Part shown: piece by piece, positions 5,383 through 6,061 of the stretch
Layout of the letters: the number at the start of each line of letters is the position of its first letter
How positions within the stretch are numbered: position 1 is the stretch's first letter
Assembly: GCA_001801825.1 (NCBI GenBank)
Contig: MGYR01000086.1
Coordinates: forward strand, 8,042-14,102
Source of the DNA: Gammaproteobacteria bacterium RIFCSPLOWO2_02_FULL_56_15
GTDB lineage: Bacteria > Pseudomonadota > Gammaproteobacteria > Eutrophobiales > Eutrophobiaceae
Direction: 5' to 3'
DNA: 6,061 nucleotides
Notes under the pieces: generated by a model
The model's input: only the letters and a program-made list of their open reading frames with translations
What the model was told of the DNA's origin: nothing
Database searches by the model: none
Program-made: the position numbers and the translations under genes

Positions 5383-6061
5383 ACTGCGGAAGGCGGGCGT
5401 GGTCGGCATCAATGCCCGCAACCGGCGCTACATCATGCATCACAATCCGCGCGCGCTCTACGAGCTTGTCGATGACAAGGTGCAGACCAAGCGCCTGGCC
5501 ATGCAGGCCAATATTGCGGTCCCGAAACTCTACGGGCTGATCCGCACCGTGCACGATGCCCGTGATTTCCAGAAGGTGATTGAAGGCATCAATGATTTTG
5601 TCATCAAGCCTGCGCATGGCAGCGGCGGCAACGGCATCCTGGTGGTGGTCCGCCGAAAAAACCAGCTCTTCTACAAATCCGATGGTCTGGCGATTGATGC
5701 CGAAGCCGTGCGACATCATATCGTCAATGTACTCAGCGGCATGTACAGTCTCGGTGGTCACCCGGATCAGGCGATCATCGAGTACCGTGTGCATTTTGAT
5801 CCGGTCTTCAATTCCCTGAGTTATAACGGCGTACCGGACATCCGTGTGCTGGTGTACCGCGGTGTGCCCACCATGGCGATGCTGCGATTACCCACCCGCC
5901 AATCCGGCGGCAGGGCCAATCTGCATCAGGGGGCGGTCGGCGTCGGCATCGATATAAAGACCGGCGTGACCACCCTGGGGGTGTATCACAATCGCCGCAT
6001 CACTGAACACCCGGATTTTGATACCCCCTTGGCCGGCTGTGTCATCCCCGGTTGGGAGGAT
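5363..6061 (+). CDS. ATP-grasp alpha-L-glutamate ligase-like protein (RimK-related, TIGR02291 type), 3' end off window
   Basis: The frame is open to the right edge, giving 233 residues; family members are roughly 310-330, so about a quarter is missing. ATP-grasp enzymes of this group join an amino acid, typically glutamate, to a carboxylate through an acylphosphate. The N-terminal N-A-R-N-R-R-Y-I (17-24) and L-V-D-D-K-V-Q-T-K (35-43) are hallmarks of this subgroup. F-V-I-K-P-A-H-G-S-G-G-N-G (79-91) supplies the ATP-binding Lys82 and glycine-rich loop. I-I-E-Y (138-141) fits the adenine-side segment, and P-D-I-R-V-L-V-Y-R-G (158-167) and R-A-N-L-H-Q-G-A (184-191) fit the catalytic Arg161 and metal-binding Asn186. 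All expected residues in this part look intact. No signal peptide is present, so it should be cytoplasmic. The ATG lies inside the previous gene, 20 bases before that gene's end, with a purine-rich GGAAAAGAAAG before it. This implies translational coupling. The acceptor molecule is unknown. Confidence 0.94.
   Translation, partial: MLGLVRRLRKAGVVGINARNRRYIMHHNPRALYELVDDKVQTKRLAMQANIAVPKLYGLIRTVHDARDFQKVIEGINDFVIKPAHGSGGNGILVVVRRKNQLFYKSDGLAIDAEAVRHHIVNVLSGMYSLGGHPDQAIIEYRVHFDPVFNSLSYNGVPDIRVLVYRGVPTMAMLRLPTRQSGGRANLHQGAVGVGIDIKTGVTTLGVYHNRRITEHPDFDTPLAGCVIPGWED

Noticed and set aside
3673..5421. Long open frame on the - strand opposite the membrane-protein gene (582 codons)
   Set aside because: The translation is rich in His, Gln and Asp in the pattern expected from reading a hydrophobic membrane-protein gene backwards. 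The + strand gene is well supported.

Overview
The window looks like ordinary chromosome from a Gram-negative, probably gammaproteobacterial, organism. The coding DNA is moderately GC-rich. One gene ends as an outer-membrane beta-barrel with a C-terminal phenylalanine, a second encodes a lipoprotein with a clear lipobox, and the right-hand operon is a gene set known mainly from gammaproteobacteria such as Pseudomonas relatives. I cannot name the species from the sequence.

Layout. (1) Bases 1-923, + strand: the 3' end of a DUF5916-type outer-membrane beta-barrel protein, cut by the left edge. (2) Bases 979-2679, - strand: a complete amidohydrolase of the YtcJ-like family, carried as a lipoprotein and convergent with gene 1. 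(3) Bases 2680-3253: a 574-base divergent intergenic region without a convincing protein gene. It holds a likely promoter for the amidohydrolase, an AT-rich island with a possible rightward promoter, a strong extended -10 promoter (TGCTATAAT) with a perfect 6-bp inverted repeat just upstream, and a roughly 210-nt leader with two hairpins and two short overlapping reading frames. (4) Bases 3254-6061, + strand: a three-gene operon. It encodes a secreted retropepsin-like aspartic protease (usually misnamed 'ATP-dependent zinc protease'), a membrane protein joining a periplasmic inactive transglutaminase-like domain to seven transmembrane helices, and an ATP-grasp alpha-L-glutamate ligase-like enzyme cut by the right edge. 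The last two genes overlap by 20 bases.

How the genes may work together. The three-gene operon is the most interesting content. An ATP-grasp peptide-bond-forming enzyme in the cytoplasm, a membrane protein with a large periplasmic dead-enzyme domain, and a periplasmic protease with a single D-T-G active-site motif together suggest a system that makes, exports or senses, and trims a peptide or peptide-modified molecule. The association of these families is known, but as far as I know the substrate is not established. The ligase is complete at its N-terminus in this window and lacks roughly its last quarter.
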